Assembly: GCA_949287365.1 (NCBI GenBank)
Contig: CASEGC010000087.1
Span: forward strand, 38,731 to 102,730
Length of the DNA: 64,000 nucleotides
Source of the DNA: an uncultured Parabacteroides sp.
GTDB lineage: Bacteria; Bacteroidota; Bacteroidia; Bacteroidales; Tannerellaceae
Direction of reading: 5' to 3'
The position numbers were made by a program, and so were the translations under genes. Of the stretch, positions 48,381 through 56,778 are shown one piece after another. Position 1 is the first letter of the stretch; each line of letters starts with the position of its first letter. The notes under the pieces are model-generated. The model did not search any database. It was not told the origin of the DNA and saw only the letters and a program-made list of their open reading frames with translations.

Positions 48381-48857
48381 TTAAAGGAGTTAATAGGAGT
48401 TAGAGGAGTTAGAGGAGTTAAAGCCGATAGTTTGAGATGACACGCTCTTTTCAGGATATTATCGCATGGTAAAAAGCGCATACATTCGTGCTACTAGTCT
48501 ATAAAGCGACGGCCTTTTTCCCTGAACACGAACGGTTTGGACTGTGCTCGCAATTCCAAAGGGCGGCGGTGTCCATCCCCGCCAACATAGCGGAAGGTTA
48601 TCGCAAGATAAGCAAGGCGGATAAACTCCGGTTCCTAAATATAGCGCAAGGCAGCTTGGAAGAGTGCCGATATTATATCATCCTATCCAAGGATCTCGCT
48701 TATATTCAGGAACAAGAATATATGGAGTTGGCGAATCTCATAGAAGAAGTCAGCCGTTTGCTGAACGCATATTGCAAAGGGATCTCGAGTAAACGATTCG
48801 ACGATTAAAGCATTCGGCTTTAACTCCTCTAACTCCTATTAACTCCTCTAACTCCTA
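48381..48857 (+). mobile_element. Inverted-repeat cassette carrying a four-helix-bundle (IVS-type) gene
   Basis: The left arm, 48381-48427, is a run of GGAGTTA-type units ending GGAGTTAAAGCCGA. The right arm, 48814-48857, is its inverted counterpart (TCGGCTTTAACTCC and on). At least 23 nt next to the gene pair perfectly, and further pairing is possible in shifted registers. The arms lie 9 bp before the ATG and 5 bp after the stop codon of a single four-helix-bundle gene, so the unit looks like a discrete cassette. It is transcribed in the direction of etfA and the following dehydrogenase gene. Mobility is inferred; no target-site duplication is evident. Confidence 0.6.
48437..48808 (+). pseudogene. 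Four-helix-bundle protein (23S rRNA IVS type, TIGR02436-like), in-frame TAA at codon 12
   Basis: Reading from ATG 48437 gives MTRSFQDIIAW, then TAA at 48470-48472, then KAHTFVLLVYKATAFF in the same frame. The family normally has Gln in this place (W-Q-K-A-H), so CAA to TAA is the simplest reading. The rest is intact: FGLCSQFQRAAVSIPANIAE, SLEECRYYIILSKDL, and an end at about 123 codons. Re-initiation at GTG 48488 would give a 106-residue protein lacking the first part of helix 1. Related proteins are encoded in intervening sequences of 23S rRNA in Leptospira and Coxiella, and are relatives of Avd of diversity-generating retroelements; function is unknown. Confidence 0.8.
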
Positions 48858-48871
48858 AAAGAAAAAAAGTT

Positions 48872-50575
48872 ATGGCAAACTATTATTCCGACATACCGGA
48901 ACTCAAGTTCCACTTGAACAATCCGATGATGGAACGTATCTGCGAGCTCAAGGAGCGCGGGTACAGAGACAAGAATGAGTTCGATTACGCGCCGCAGGAC
49001 TATGCCGACGCCATCGACTCGTACGACAAAGTATTGGAGATTACTGGCGAGATTACTGCAGAGACCATCGCCGCCAACGCCGAGGGCGTCGACGAGGAAG
49101 GCCCTCACTGCGCCAACGGACGTGTGGAGTACGCCTCCGGAACGAAACAGAACCTCGACACGATGGTGAAGGCCGGGCTGAACGGCATGACGATGCCTCG
49201 ACGCTTCGGCGGACTGAACTTCCCCATCACCCCTTACACCATGTGCGCCGAGATCGTGGCCGCCGCTGACGCGGGCTTCGGCAACATCTGGTCGTTGCAG
49301 GACTGCATCGAGACCCTGTATGAGTTCGGTAACGAGGACCAGCACAGCCGTTTCATCCCTCGTATCTGCGCAGGCGAGACGATGTCGATGGACCTGACGG
49401 AACCGGACGCGGGTTCGGACCTGCAGAGCGTCATGCTGAAGGCGACCTACGACGAGGCGAACAACTGCTGGCGATTGAACGGCGTGAAACGATTCATCAC
49501 CAATGGCGACGCCGACCTGCACCTCGTGCTGGCGCGTTCGGAGGAAGGCACCCGCGACGGACGCGGCCTCTCGATGTTCATCTACGACAAGCGTGACGGT
49601 GGCGTGAACGTGCGCCGCATCGAGAACAAGCTGGGCATCCACGGCTCGCCCACCTGCGAGCTGGTCTACAAGAACGCCCGCGCCGAGCTCTGCGGCGACC
49701 GCAAGCTGGGTCTTATCAAGTACGTGATGGCGCTAATGAACGGCGCGCGCCTCGGCATTGCGGCGCAGAGCGTCGGCCTCAGCCAGGCCGCTTACAACGA
49801 GGGCCTCGCCTACGCCAAGGAGCGGAAGCAGTTCGGGAAGACGATTATCAACTTCCCCGCCGTTTACGATATGCTCTCTATCATGAAGGCGAAGCTCGAC
49901 GCCGGCCGCGCGTTGCTCTATCAAACTTCCCGTTACGTGGACATCTACAAGGCGTTGGACGACATCGCCCGCGAGCGCAAGTTCACGCCGGAGGAGCGCA
50001 AGGAACAGAAGACCTACGCGAAGCTGGCCGACTCGTTCACGCCGCTGGCGAAGGGAATGAACTCCGAGTACGCCAACCAGAACGCCTACGACTGCATCCA
50101 GATACACGGCGGTTCGGGATTCATGATGGAATACGCCTGCCAACGCATCTACCGCGACGCACGCATCACCTCCATCTACGAGGGAACCACGCAGCTGCAG
50201 ACCGTGGCGGCCATCCGCTACGTGACGAACGGCTCCTACCTCGCCTCCATCCGCGACTTCGAGCAGGCCGCCTGGTCACCCGAACTGGAGCCGCTGAAGG
50301 CTCGCCTCGTGGCGATGGCCGATAAGTTTGAGGCCGCCACCGCGAAAGTGAAGGAGACTCAGAACCAAGAGCTGCTCGACTTCGTGGCGCGCCGCTTGAT
50401 GGAAATGGCCGCCGACATCATCATGGCGCACCTGCTGCTGCAAGACGCGAGCCGCGCGCCGGAGTTGTTCGGCAAGTCCGCTCACGTCTACCTGAACTTC
50501 GCCGAGTCGGAGGTGGAGAAACACGCAGGCTTCATCAACCGCTTCAACGCCGAGGAGCTGGAGAACTATAAATAA
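48872..50575 (+). CDS. Acyl-CoA dehydrogenase
   Basis: 567 residues, FAD-dependent, longer than the roughly 380 of short/medium-chain enzymes because of an extended C-terminus, as in the anaerobe and FadE-like groups. Visible features: substrate and FAD contacts MSMDLTEPDAGSDLQSVML and RFITNGDADLHLVLAR, IQIHGGSGFMMEYACQRIYRD, and the likely catalytic base E437 in SIYEGTTQLQT. It should pass electrons to EtfAB encoded just upstream. The four-helix-bundle cassette separates it from etfA, and an ORF-less repeat hairpin (50586-50710) follows 10 bp after its stop codon. Confidence 0.94.
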   Translation: MANYYSDIPELKFHLNNPMMERICELKERGYRDKNEFDYAPQDYADAIDSYDKVLEITGEITAETIAANAEGVDEEGPHCANGRVEYASGTKQNLDTMVKAGLNGMTMPRRFGGLNFPITPYTMCAEIVAAADAGFGNIWSLQDCIETLYEFGNEDQHSRFIPRICAGETMSMDLTEPDAGSDLQSVMLKATYDEANNCWRLNGVKRFITNGDADLHLVLARSEEGTRDGRGLSMFIYDKRDGGVNVRRIENKLGIHGSPTCELVYKNARAELCGDRKLGLIKYVMALMNGARLGIAAQSVGLSQAAYNEGLAYAKERKQFGKTIINFPAVYDMLSIMKAKLDAGRALLYQTSRYVDIYKALDDIARERKFTPEERKEQKTYAKLADSFTPLAKGMNSEYANQNAYDCIQIHGGSGFMMEYACQRIYRDARITSIYEGTTQLQTVAAIRYVTNGSYLASIRDFEQAAWSPELEPLKARLVAMADKFEAATAKVKETQNQELLDFVARRLMEMAADIIMAHLLLQDASRAPELFGKSAHVYLNFAESEVEKHAGFINRFNAEELENYK

Positions 50576-50585
50576 TTCTTTAAAA

Positions 50586-50710
50586 GGAGCTGGTAGTTAG
50601 GAGTTGGTAGTTAGTAGTTAGGAGAAAACCTATATAAGGATATCCAAACCTACCAACTACCAACTACTAACTACCAACTACTAACTACCAACTACTAACT
50701 TCTAACTACC
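50586..50710. repeat. ORF-less inverted-repeat hairpin of GTAGTTAG units
   Basis: The left arm, 50586-50624, is made of GGTAGTTA, GGAGTT and GTAGTTA units. The right arm, 50651-50710, is an array of CCAACTA and CTAACTA units. The arms can pair over at least 18 nt (AACTACTAACTACCAACT and its complement) in several registers, leaving a 26-nt centre. It is similar in design to the arms of the cassette at 48381-48857 but has no gene inside. It lies between the acyl-CoA dehydrogenase and lipoprotein genes. Confidence 0.75.
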
Positions 50711-50719
50711 CCAATAAAT

Positions 50720-51256
50720 ATGCCCCTGAAAAGATTAATCCCATTTTTGATAACGTATGTCCTGCTATCGGCATGCGCGCGTGAGAGCGTCCGGGATATG
50801 ACGACCTTCGTCTCCCGTAGCGAGACGGAATGGACGGAAGACAGCACACGGCTGGAGATGCGGGGATTCACGTGGGCACGAGAGCTTCACTCCGAACGAG
50901 GACCGCTTCCGGCAGGAATCCGAGCGAGCTATCCCGTTTATACGGAGGAATACAAATATGAGCTATACGAGGTGACAACATCGGCTGATGCCACTGTCGG
51001 CGACGACTACGCTTTTATCGCCCTCTACGATGAATCCCTTTTTGGATACGCTACGGATAATCTATCCGAACTCAACGAAGAAAACCGCGGGTACACCTAC
51101 AGTTCTGAGCCTACCGACATGGGCGAACGATTCTACTACCGAACCCACCTGCTCCACATTACCCGCGTAGTGAACGGCAACGACGTGGACGCATGGCTTC
51201 CCCTCAGTCCTTTTGACTTGCGTTACCGTTGCATGATATTCCATGCGGAAAATTGA
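50720..51256 (+). CDS. Predicted lipoprotein of unknown function
   Basis: 178 residues. The signal peptide ends in a lipobox, LLSAC, with the cysteine at residue 19, so it is a lipid-anchored envelope protein. The mature part is beta-rich and acidic, with many Tyr (YPVYTEEYKYELYEV; DDYAFIALYDESLFGYATD). I do not recognise the family. It begins 10 bp after the repeat hairpin and ends just before another repeat array. A weak similarity in style to small Bacteroidetes lipoproteins near etf genes cannot be tested here. Confidence 0.65.
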   Translation: MPLKRLIPFLITYVLLSACARESVRDMTTFVSRSETEWTEDSTRLEMRGFTWARELHSERGPLPAGIRASYPVYTEEYKYELYEVTTSADATVGDDYAFIALYDESLFGYATDNLSELNEENRGYTYSSEPTDMGERFYYRTHLLHITRVVNGNDVDAWLPLSPFDLRYRCMIFHAEN

Positions 51257-51377
51257 GATTCGTCCCCGCCGATATAGAGATTCTGTCCGCGAACCGCGGT
51301 TGGAAGCCCGCCGACATAGAGATTCTACCCGCGAACCGTGGTTGGAAGCCTGCCGATATAGAGATTCCGCCTCTCCC
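51256..51377. repeat. Tandem repeat array H (about 2.6 x 42 bp)
   Basis: Units at 51268-51309 and 51310-51351 are 42 bp each, followed by a partial unit and preceded by a fragment. They differ at few positions; one change turns the palindrome AACCGCGGTT into AACCGTGGTT without losing the outer pairs. The array begins at the lipoprotein stop codon. The 14-codon period keeps frames open on both strands, which explains the short ORFs seen here. Confidence 0.75.
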
Positions 51378-51421
51378 AAAAAGAAAGGAGCCAAAGGAAC
51401 GAGGCGTTCGGCCTCCTTTCC
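51376..51421 (-). terminator. Terminator of clpB
   Basis: GAAAGGAG (51383-51390) pairs with CTCCTTTC (51413-51420). On the minus strand this is followed by TTTTTGGG, 54 bp after the clpB stop codon. Confidence 0.55.
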
Positions 51422-51474
51422 TCTGACTCCTTCTAAAACTACTCTCCGCTTTCTATACTGACCGCGATGCCGGT

Positions 51475-54063
51475 TCAATTCTTGAATACCAGCCCGTCGC
51501 CGCTCTTGTCGATTACGATTGGACGCTCGCGATTGACGTGCCCGCTCAGCAACTCTTTCGAGAGCTCGTTGAGCACCATCCGCTGGATGACTCGCTTAAC
51601 AGGACGCGCGCCGAACTGCGGGTCGTAACCCTTCTCGGCTATGAGGCCCACCGCGGCGTCGGTAAAGTCGAGCGTCACGCCGTTCTTCTCCAGCATCCTC
51701 TTCACGCCATTCAACTGCAAGGACACGATCTGACGAATCTCCTTCTCGCTCAACGGAGTGAACATGATGATGTCGTCGATACGGTTCAGGAACTCCGGCC
51801 GGATGGTCTTCTTCAGAAGCTCCAACACCTGGCTCTTCGTGTTCTCCACCACCTCGTCGTGGTTCGCGTCGGTCATCTTCTCGAAGTTCTCCCGAATCAG
51901 TGACGAGCCCAAGTTGCTAGTCATGATGATGATGGTGTTCTTGAAGTTCACCGTCCGTCCCTTGTTGTCGGTCAGACGACCATCGTCCAATACCTGCAAC
52001 AAGATGTTGAACACGTCCGGATGCGCCTTCTCGATCTCATCGAACAGGACGACCGAGTACGGCTTCCGGCGAATCGCCTCCGTCAGCTGGCCACCCTCAT
52101 CGTAACCGACGTATCCCGGAGGCGCGCCAATCAAGCGAGTCGCGCTGAACTTCTCCTGATATTCGCTCATATCGATACGGGTCATCATATTCTCGTCGTC
52201 GAACAGATAGTCCGCCAACGCCTTGGCCAACTCCGTCTTACCGACACCCGTCGTACCGAGGAAGATAAACGAGCCGATAGGACGCTTCGGGTCTTGCAAC
52301 CCGGCACGGCTACGGCGCACGGCGTCGGCTATCGCGCTGATCGCCTCATCCTGCCCGACGACACGCTTGTGAAGCTCCTCCTCCAAGTGGAGCAGCTTCT
52401 CCTTCTCGCTCTGCATCATCTTGCTGACGGGGATGCCGGTCCAGCGGGAAACCACGTCGGCGATATCGTCACTATCCACCTCTTCCTTGATCATGGCGGC
52501 CCCGCCTTGCATCGTCTTCAACTTCTCCTGCGTCTGCTTGATCTCCTCCTCCTTCTGCTTGATCTTGCCATAGCGAATCTCCGCCACCTTGCCGTAATCG
52601 CCCTCGCGCTCGGCACGGTCCGCCTCGAACTTCAAGTTCTCGATATCGATCTTGTTCTGCTGGATCTTGTTGATTTGCGCCTTCTCGCTTTCCCATTGCG
52701 CCTTCTGCTTGGTCTCCTCCTCTTTCAAGTCGGCGATCTCCTTATTCAACTGCTCCAGTTTTTCCTTATCGTCCTCACGCTTGATAGCCTCGCGCTCAAT
52801 CTCCAGCTGCTTGATACGACGGGAAACCTCGTCCAACGACTCCGGCACGGAATCGATTTGCATCCGCAGACGGGCCGCCGCCTCATCCATCAAGTCAATC
52901 GCCTTATCCGGCAAGAACCGGTCCGTGATGTAACGGGTAGACAACTGCACGGCGGCGATAATCGCGTCGTCCTTGATACGCACCTTGTGGTGGTTCTCGT
53001 ACTTCTCCTTCAAACCCCGCAGGATAGAGATGGTATCCAGCTCGCTCGGCTCGTCCACCATGACCGTCTGGAACCGGCGCTCCAACGCCTTATCCTTCTC
53101 GAAATACTTCTGGTACTCGTCCAACGTCGTAGCGCCGATCGCCCGCAACTCACCCCGCGCCAAGGCCGGTTTCAAGATATTGGCGGCATCCATCGCGCCC
53201 TCGCTCTTCCCGGCACCTACCAAGGTATGAATCTCATCGATGAAGAGGATGATCTCGCCCTCCGACTTCGTCACCTCATTGACGACCGCTTTCAGACGCT
53301 CCTCGAACTCACCTTTGTATTTCGCCCCGGCGATTAACGCACCCATATCCAACGAGAAAATCTGCTTCGACTTCAAGTTCTCCGGCACGTCGCCCCGCAC
53401 GATACGGTGCGCCAATCCCTCGGCGATAGCGGTTTTACCCACACCCGGCTCGCCAATCAGGATTGGGTTGTTCTTCGTCCGTCGGCTCAAGATTTGCAAC
53501 ACCCGCCGGATCTCCTCGTCCCGGCCGATTACCGGGTCGAGCTTACCGCTCCGGGCACGCTCGTTCAAGTTGATGGCGTACTTGCTCAACGCGTCATACG
53601 TATCCTCGGCGGACTGGCTGGTCACCTTGTTGCCCTTACGCAACTCCTCGATAGCCAAACGAAGCTCCTTCTCCGTCACACCAGCGTCCTTCAATATTTG
53701 CGAGGCCGTACTCTTTTCCGTGAACAACGCCAAGATAATCGGCTCCAAGGAAACGTACTGGTCGCCCATCTTGGAGGAATAATCGATCGCCTTCTGCAAT
53801 ACGGCGTTCGATTCACTGGAAAGGTACGGCTCGCCACCTGATACCCGCGGATACGACTCGATTCGCTCGTCCAAAACCCGGTTCAGGTTCTGGATGTTTA
53901 CGCCCAACTTCTGAAAGATGAAATTGGTTACGCTCTCTCCCGTCAGAATGACAGCTTTCAACAAGTGCGTCGCCTCGATCGCTTGCTGATTATGCTTCGT
54001 GACCAACTGTACCGCCTGTTGTACCGCCTCCTGCGCCTTAATCGTAAAGTTATTAAAATTCAT
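51475..54063 (-). CDS. clpB: ATP-dependent disaggregase ClpB
   Basis: Hexameric Hsp100 chaperone that extracts polypeptides from aggregates with DnaK. 862 residues, full length: N-domain ([20 protein letters not shown]), first AAA+ module with Walker A GEPGVGKT at residues 204-211, the coiled-coil M-domain (about 400-530, rich in [12 protein letters not shown]-like heptads), and second AAA+ module with [14 protein letters not shown]. The ribosome-binding region AAAGGAGATT precedes the ATG closely, stronger than most starts in this window. Heat-shock control is expected, but I see no recognisable operator in the 172 bp upstream. Confidence 0.97.
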   Translation of the reverse strand: MNFNNFTIKAQEAVQQAVQLVTKHNQQAIEATHLLKAVILTGESVTNFIFQKLGVNIQNLNRVLDERIESYPRVSGGEPYLSSESNAVLQKAIDYSSKMGDQYVSLEPIILALFTEKSTASQILKDAGVTEKELRLAIEELRKGNKVTSQSAEDTYDALSKYAINLNERARSGKLDPVIGRDEEIRRVLQILSRRTKNNPILIGEPGVGKTAIAEGLAHRIVRGDVPENLKSKQIFSLDMGALIAGAKYKGEFEERLKAVVNEVTKSEGEIILFIDEIHTLVGAGKSEGAMDAANILKPALARGELRAIGATTLDEYQKYFEKDKALERRFQTVMVDEPSELDTISILRGLKEKYENHHKVRIKDDAIIAAVQLSTRYITDRFLPDKAIDLMDEAAARLRMQIDSVPESLDEVSRRIKQLEIEREAIKREDDKEKLEQLNKEIADLKEEETKQKAQWESEKAQINKIQQNKIDIENLKFEADRAEREGDYGKVAEIRYGKIKQKEEEIKQTQEKLKTMQGGAAMIKEEVDSDDIADVVSRWTGIPVSKMMQSEKEKLLHLEEELHKRVVGQDEAISAIADAVRRSRAGLQDPKRPIGSFIFLGTTGVGKTELAKALADYLFDDENMMTRIDMSEYQEKFSATRLIGAPPGYVGYDEGGQLTEAIRRKPYSVVLFDEIEKAHPDVFNILLQVLDDGRLTDNKGRTVNFKNTIIIMTSNLGSSLIRENFEKMTDANHDEVVENTKSQVLELLKKTIRPEFLNRIDDIIMFTPLSEKEIRQIVSLQLNGVKRMLEKNGVTLDFTDAAVGLIAEKGYDPQFGARPVKRVIQRMVLNELSKELLSGHVNRERPIVIDKSGDGLVFKN

Positions 54064-54235
54064 ATACTTAATCTCCTTTCTTTTTCGTTATTCATTTGTT
54101 TTACGCTTTTACCTCAGCAAAATGGATACCAATCTATCTTCCTGCGGGGTAATATGACATTTTGTCCGAACAAGGGAAGAATAAGGAGAAAAAACAAAGC
54201 CAAAATGTCTATCGGAACGTCATTCAGTCATTTTT

Positions 54236-54862
54236 TCAATAGGAAGGGTAATCATTATAATATTTCCACGTGTTTTCCCGCTCCCTGTTTCGTTTCTTAT
54301 CTCTTGCGCTTTTCCAGAAGATGGCCTCCAGCAGCTCCTCCACGCTGAAATAAGCCTTCACGGTGAAAACGACGCCTCCGCGTCTTTGCCCGTCTTTCAC
54401 CTCTTCTGAATATATATTGCCCAACCTCAGACTAGCGGCGAGCCGGACGTTCCCTATCCTGAACTCCTTCCACTCCCTATTTTTGGGAATCTCGACCTCA
54501 TAAGCCCGTTCCGGCACGGCATAACGCGAGGGAGGTTTGAGCCGGAGGAACTCATACGCCACGGGAGAGAGCGAATCGCGGGTAATGGACAGCAGCGTAT
54601 CCGGCCGGATGTACTCCGAGAAATCCATCGTGATAGGCAGCTCGCCCGACGAGGAGCGCATCGGGGTTCCGGTGGGTTCCACCGGCAGGAAGGTGCCGTT
54701 CTCTATCGCCTTTTGGAACTCCGGATTCAACCGTATCGTCTCCTTGCCGGACAGCGTATCCCGCAAACGCGAGGAGTCCCGCTCCGTCCATTGCGCGCGA
54801 AGCCCCAACGGCAAAGCGAATAACGCCCAAAGAAACACGAATCTTATCGCCACACCTTTCAT
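54236..54862 (-). CDS. Exported DUF4858-like protein
   Basis: 208 residues with a signal peptide (MKGVAIRFVFLWALFALPLGLRAQ). Conserved-looking segments are TIRLNPEFQKAIENGTFL and LPITMDFSEYI, which recall DUF4858, a Bacteroidetes family of unknown function; the assignment is from memory. The C-terminus is very basic and aromatic (SARDKKRNRERENTWKYYND). It lies upstream of clpB on the same strand with a 172-bp gap. No catalytic motif is visible. Confidence 0.6.
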   Translation of the reverse strand: MKGVAIRFVFLWALFALPLGLRAQWTERDSSRLRDTLSGKETIRLNPEFQKAIENGTFLPVEPTGTPMRSSSGELPITMDFSEYIRPDTLLSITRDSLSPVAYEFLRLKPPSRYAVPERAYEVEIPKNREWKEFRIGNVRLAASLRLGNIYSEEVKDGQRRGGVVFTVKAYFSVEELLEAIFWKSARDKKRNRERENTWKYYNDYPSY

Positions 54863-55011
54863 CTCACGTCTTTTCCCTTTTGTATCCTGAAGACGTGGAG
54901 ATACCCGAAAAACCTCATTCCCTCCAAGGCTTTTAAGATTTATTCGAGAAAACGCGGCCTAAACGAATTATCATCATGTAACTAAAAAAAGCAATTTTCG
55001 TGACAAAAAGA

Positions 55012-55226
55012 AGCTGGAATTCTCAAAATATAGAATTTTGACGTTTCCAGCTCTTGAAACGAGCGAAATGACAGATTTTGAGGTTTCCATGGGCTGGAAA
55101 GCGTGAAATGGACGAAATCCGGCTTTTCCAGCCTCTGGAAGACGCGAAATCCGCGGATTTGGCCTTTCCAGCGAACGGAGAGGAGAAAATCCGCGGATTT
55201 GAGACTTTCCAGCGAGCCGGAAGGCC
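55012..55226. repeat. Tandem hairpin array I (about 5 x 40-41 bp, two hairpins per unit)
   Basis: In the 372-bp space between the DUF4858-like and GH125 genes. Units start with TTTCC at 55044, 55084, 55125, 55165 and 55206. Each has up to two palindromes whose sequence varies while pairing is kept. First: AGCTGGAA/TTCCAGCT, TTTCCA-TGGGC-TGGAAA, TTCCAG-CCT-CTGGAA, TTCC/GGAA. Second: TCAAAAT/ATTTTGA, AAAT-GACAG-ATTT, AAATCCGCGGATTT (twice). The remaining 150 bp of the space show nothing else. Confidence 0.88.
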
Positions 55227-55234
55227 AAAACCGA

Positions 55235-56716
55235 TTAACCTAACAAATCCTTCAGCCTGCCTTCGGATTGCAGCTTGACGATAAGCTCGCCAAACAGCGT
55301 ATTGGTCCACGCGAACCACGGGCGGGTATAATCGTTGGCGTCGTCCTGCTGGAACGACTCGTGCATGAAGCCGGTGCCGCCATCGGTGTCGCGCAAGGTC
55401 TCCATGCAGTAACGAATCTCCTTCTCGTCATTCGAGGTCGTGGCGCGCATGATGAGGCTCATCGGCCAGATATAGCCGAAGCCGATGTGCGGCCCGCCGA
55501 TGCCTTCGCCCGCCTTGCCTTTGAAGAAGTAGGGATTCTCCGGACTCAGCACGAGCTTGCGGGTGTTCTGGTAAACCGGGTCGTCCACGTCCACGCAACC
55601 GAGGAAAGGCAAGGCCAAGAGGCTGGGCACGTTGGCGTCGTCCATGAAGACGCGTCCGCCATAGCCGTCCACCTCGAAAGCGTACACCGCGCCAAACTCC
55701 GGATGGTCGAAGATGGCGTATCTCCTCACCGCCTCGTCCACCTCATCGGCCAGGGCCTCGCAACGGCCCGCCAAGTCCGCGTTGTTCCTCACCTTCCGGA
55801 GAATCTCCGCCGCCTGCCGGAGCGACGTGATGGCGAACAGGTTGGACGGGACGAGAAAGCCGAACAGCGTGGCGTCGTCCGACGGACGGAACGAGGAGAC
55901 AATCATGCCCACCGGCTTCACCGGGCTGCCCCAACCGTCGTTCAGCAAGGTGTCGCCCTGGCGGTCCGTCACGCGGGAGAAGCGATACGGCCCCAAGCCC
56001 TCCTTACGCTGCTGCTCGCGGAACGTGCGGTAAACCGCCTCCATCGCCCGCTCCCACTTATCGTCGAAAACGGAGGTATCGCCCAGCTCCTTCCAATAGC
56101 GGTACGCCAGACGAATCGGGTAGCACAACGAATCGATTTCCCACTTGCGCTCGTGCAGCTCCTTCTTCATCTCCGTGTTGTCGCTCTCCCACTCGCTGCC
56201 CGTCGGCCCCTCATTGAAGCCGTTGGCATACGGGTCTATCAAGATGCAAGCGGTCTGGCGGTTGATCGCGCCGGCCAGCATACGCCGCAAGTCCTCGTCC
56301 TCTTTCGCCAAGGAGACGAACGGATAGACCTGGGCGGACGAGTCGCGCAGCCACATCGCGTGAATATCGCCCGTAATCACGAACGTGTCGGGCTTACCGT
56401 CCACCATCTTGAACTCGCAAGTGGTGTCCAGTGTATTGGGATAGCAATTCTCGAACATCCACGCCAACTTGGGATCCTTGATACGGGCCTTCACCGCCTT
56501 CAGCCGCTCCTCCACCGCCTTGGAAACGAACTTGCGGGCCTCGGGCGCCGGGCGTTTGCTCGTATAATCGCCCGTTACCTTGGAGGCGAACTCCGTGAAA
56601 CTCTTTTTCTTATCATCCGGCACGCTCACGCTCGCGGCCGAGTAAACCTTCTCGCCAACCAACAGGCCGGCCAAAGAAAGGGACCCTGTCTTCAGGAAAT
56701 TTCGTCTTGTCGTCAT
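55235..56716 (-). CDS. GH125 exo-alpha-1,6-mannosidase
   Basis: 493 residues. An (alpha/alpha)6-barrel glycosidase that removes non-reducing alpha-1,6-mannose without a metal ion. The N-terminus [19 protein letters not shown] looks like a twin-arginine signal, so it is exported. Family regions: [37 protein letters not shown], and [20 protein letters not shown] with acidic residues that include the likely acid/base. Late in the protein come [17 protein letters not shown] and [13 protein letters not shown]. In Bacteroidetes, GH125 acts with GH92 and GH76 on N-glycans or yeast mannan; none of those is in the window. It follows the alpha-glucuronidase-like gene on the same strand. Confidence 0.93.
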   Translation of the reverse strand: MTTRRNFLKTGSLSLAGLLVGEKVYSAASVSVPDDKKKSFTEFASKVTGDYTSKRPAPEARKFVSKAVEERLKAVKARIKDPKLAWMFENCYPNTLDTTCEFKMVDGKPDTFVITGDIHAMWLRDSSAQVYPFVSLAKEDEDLRRMLAGAINRQTACILIDPYANGFNEGPTGSEWESDNTEMKKELHERKWEIDSLCYPIRLAYRYWKELGDTSVFDDKWERAMEAVYRTFREQQRKEGLGPYRFSRVTDRQGDTLLNDGWGSPVKPVGMIVSSFRPSDDATLFGFLVPSNLFAITSLRQAAEILRKVRNNADLAGRCEALADEVDEAVRRYAIFDHPEFGAVYAFEVDGYGGRVFMDDANVPSLLALPFLGCVDVDDPVYQNTRKLVLSPENPYFFKGKAGEGIGGPHIGFGYIWPMSLIMRATTSNDEKEIRYCMETLRDTDGGTGFMHESFQQDDANDYTRPWFAWTNTLFGELIVKLQSEGRLKDLLG

Positions 56717-56778
56717 AATTCGAATAGTTTTTTATGGCATTTGTACGGTCGCGAATTTAGGGAAATTCTCTCAGATAA

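Noticed and set aside
48437-48808. Avd accessory protein of a diversity-generating retroelement.
   Set aside because: The fold family is related, but there is no reverse transcriptase, template repeat or variable repeat in the window; the IVS-type protein is the closer match.
51243-51461. Short plus-strand frames with 14-residue repeats after the lipoprotein gene.
   Set aside because: They only mirror the 42-bp period of array H; they have no plausible start region and the same period keeps reverse frames open too.
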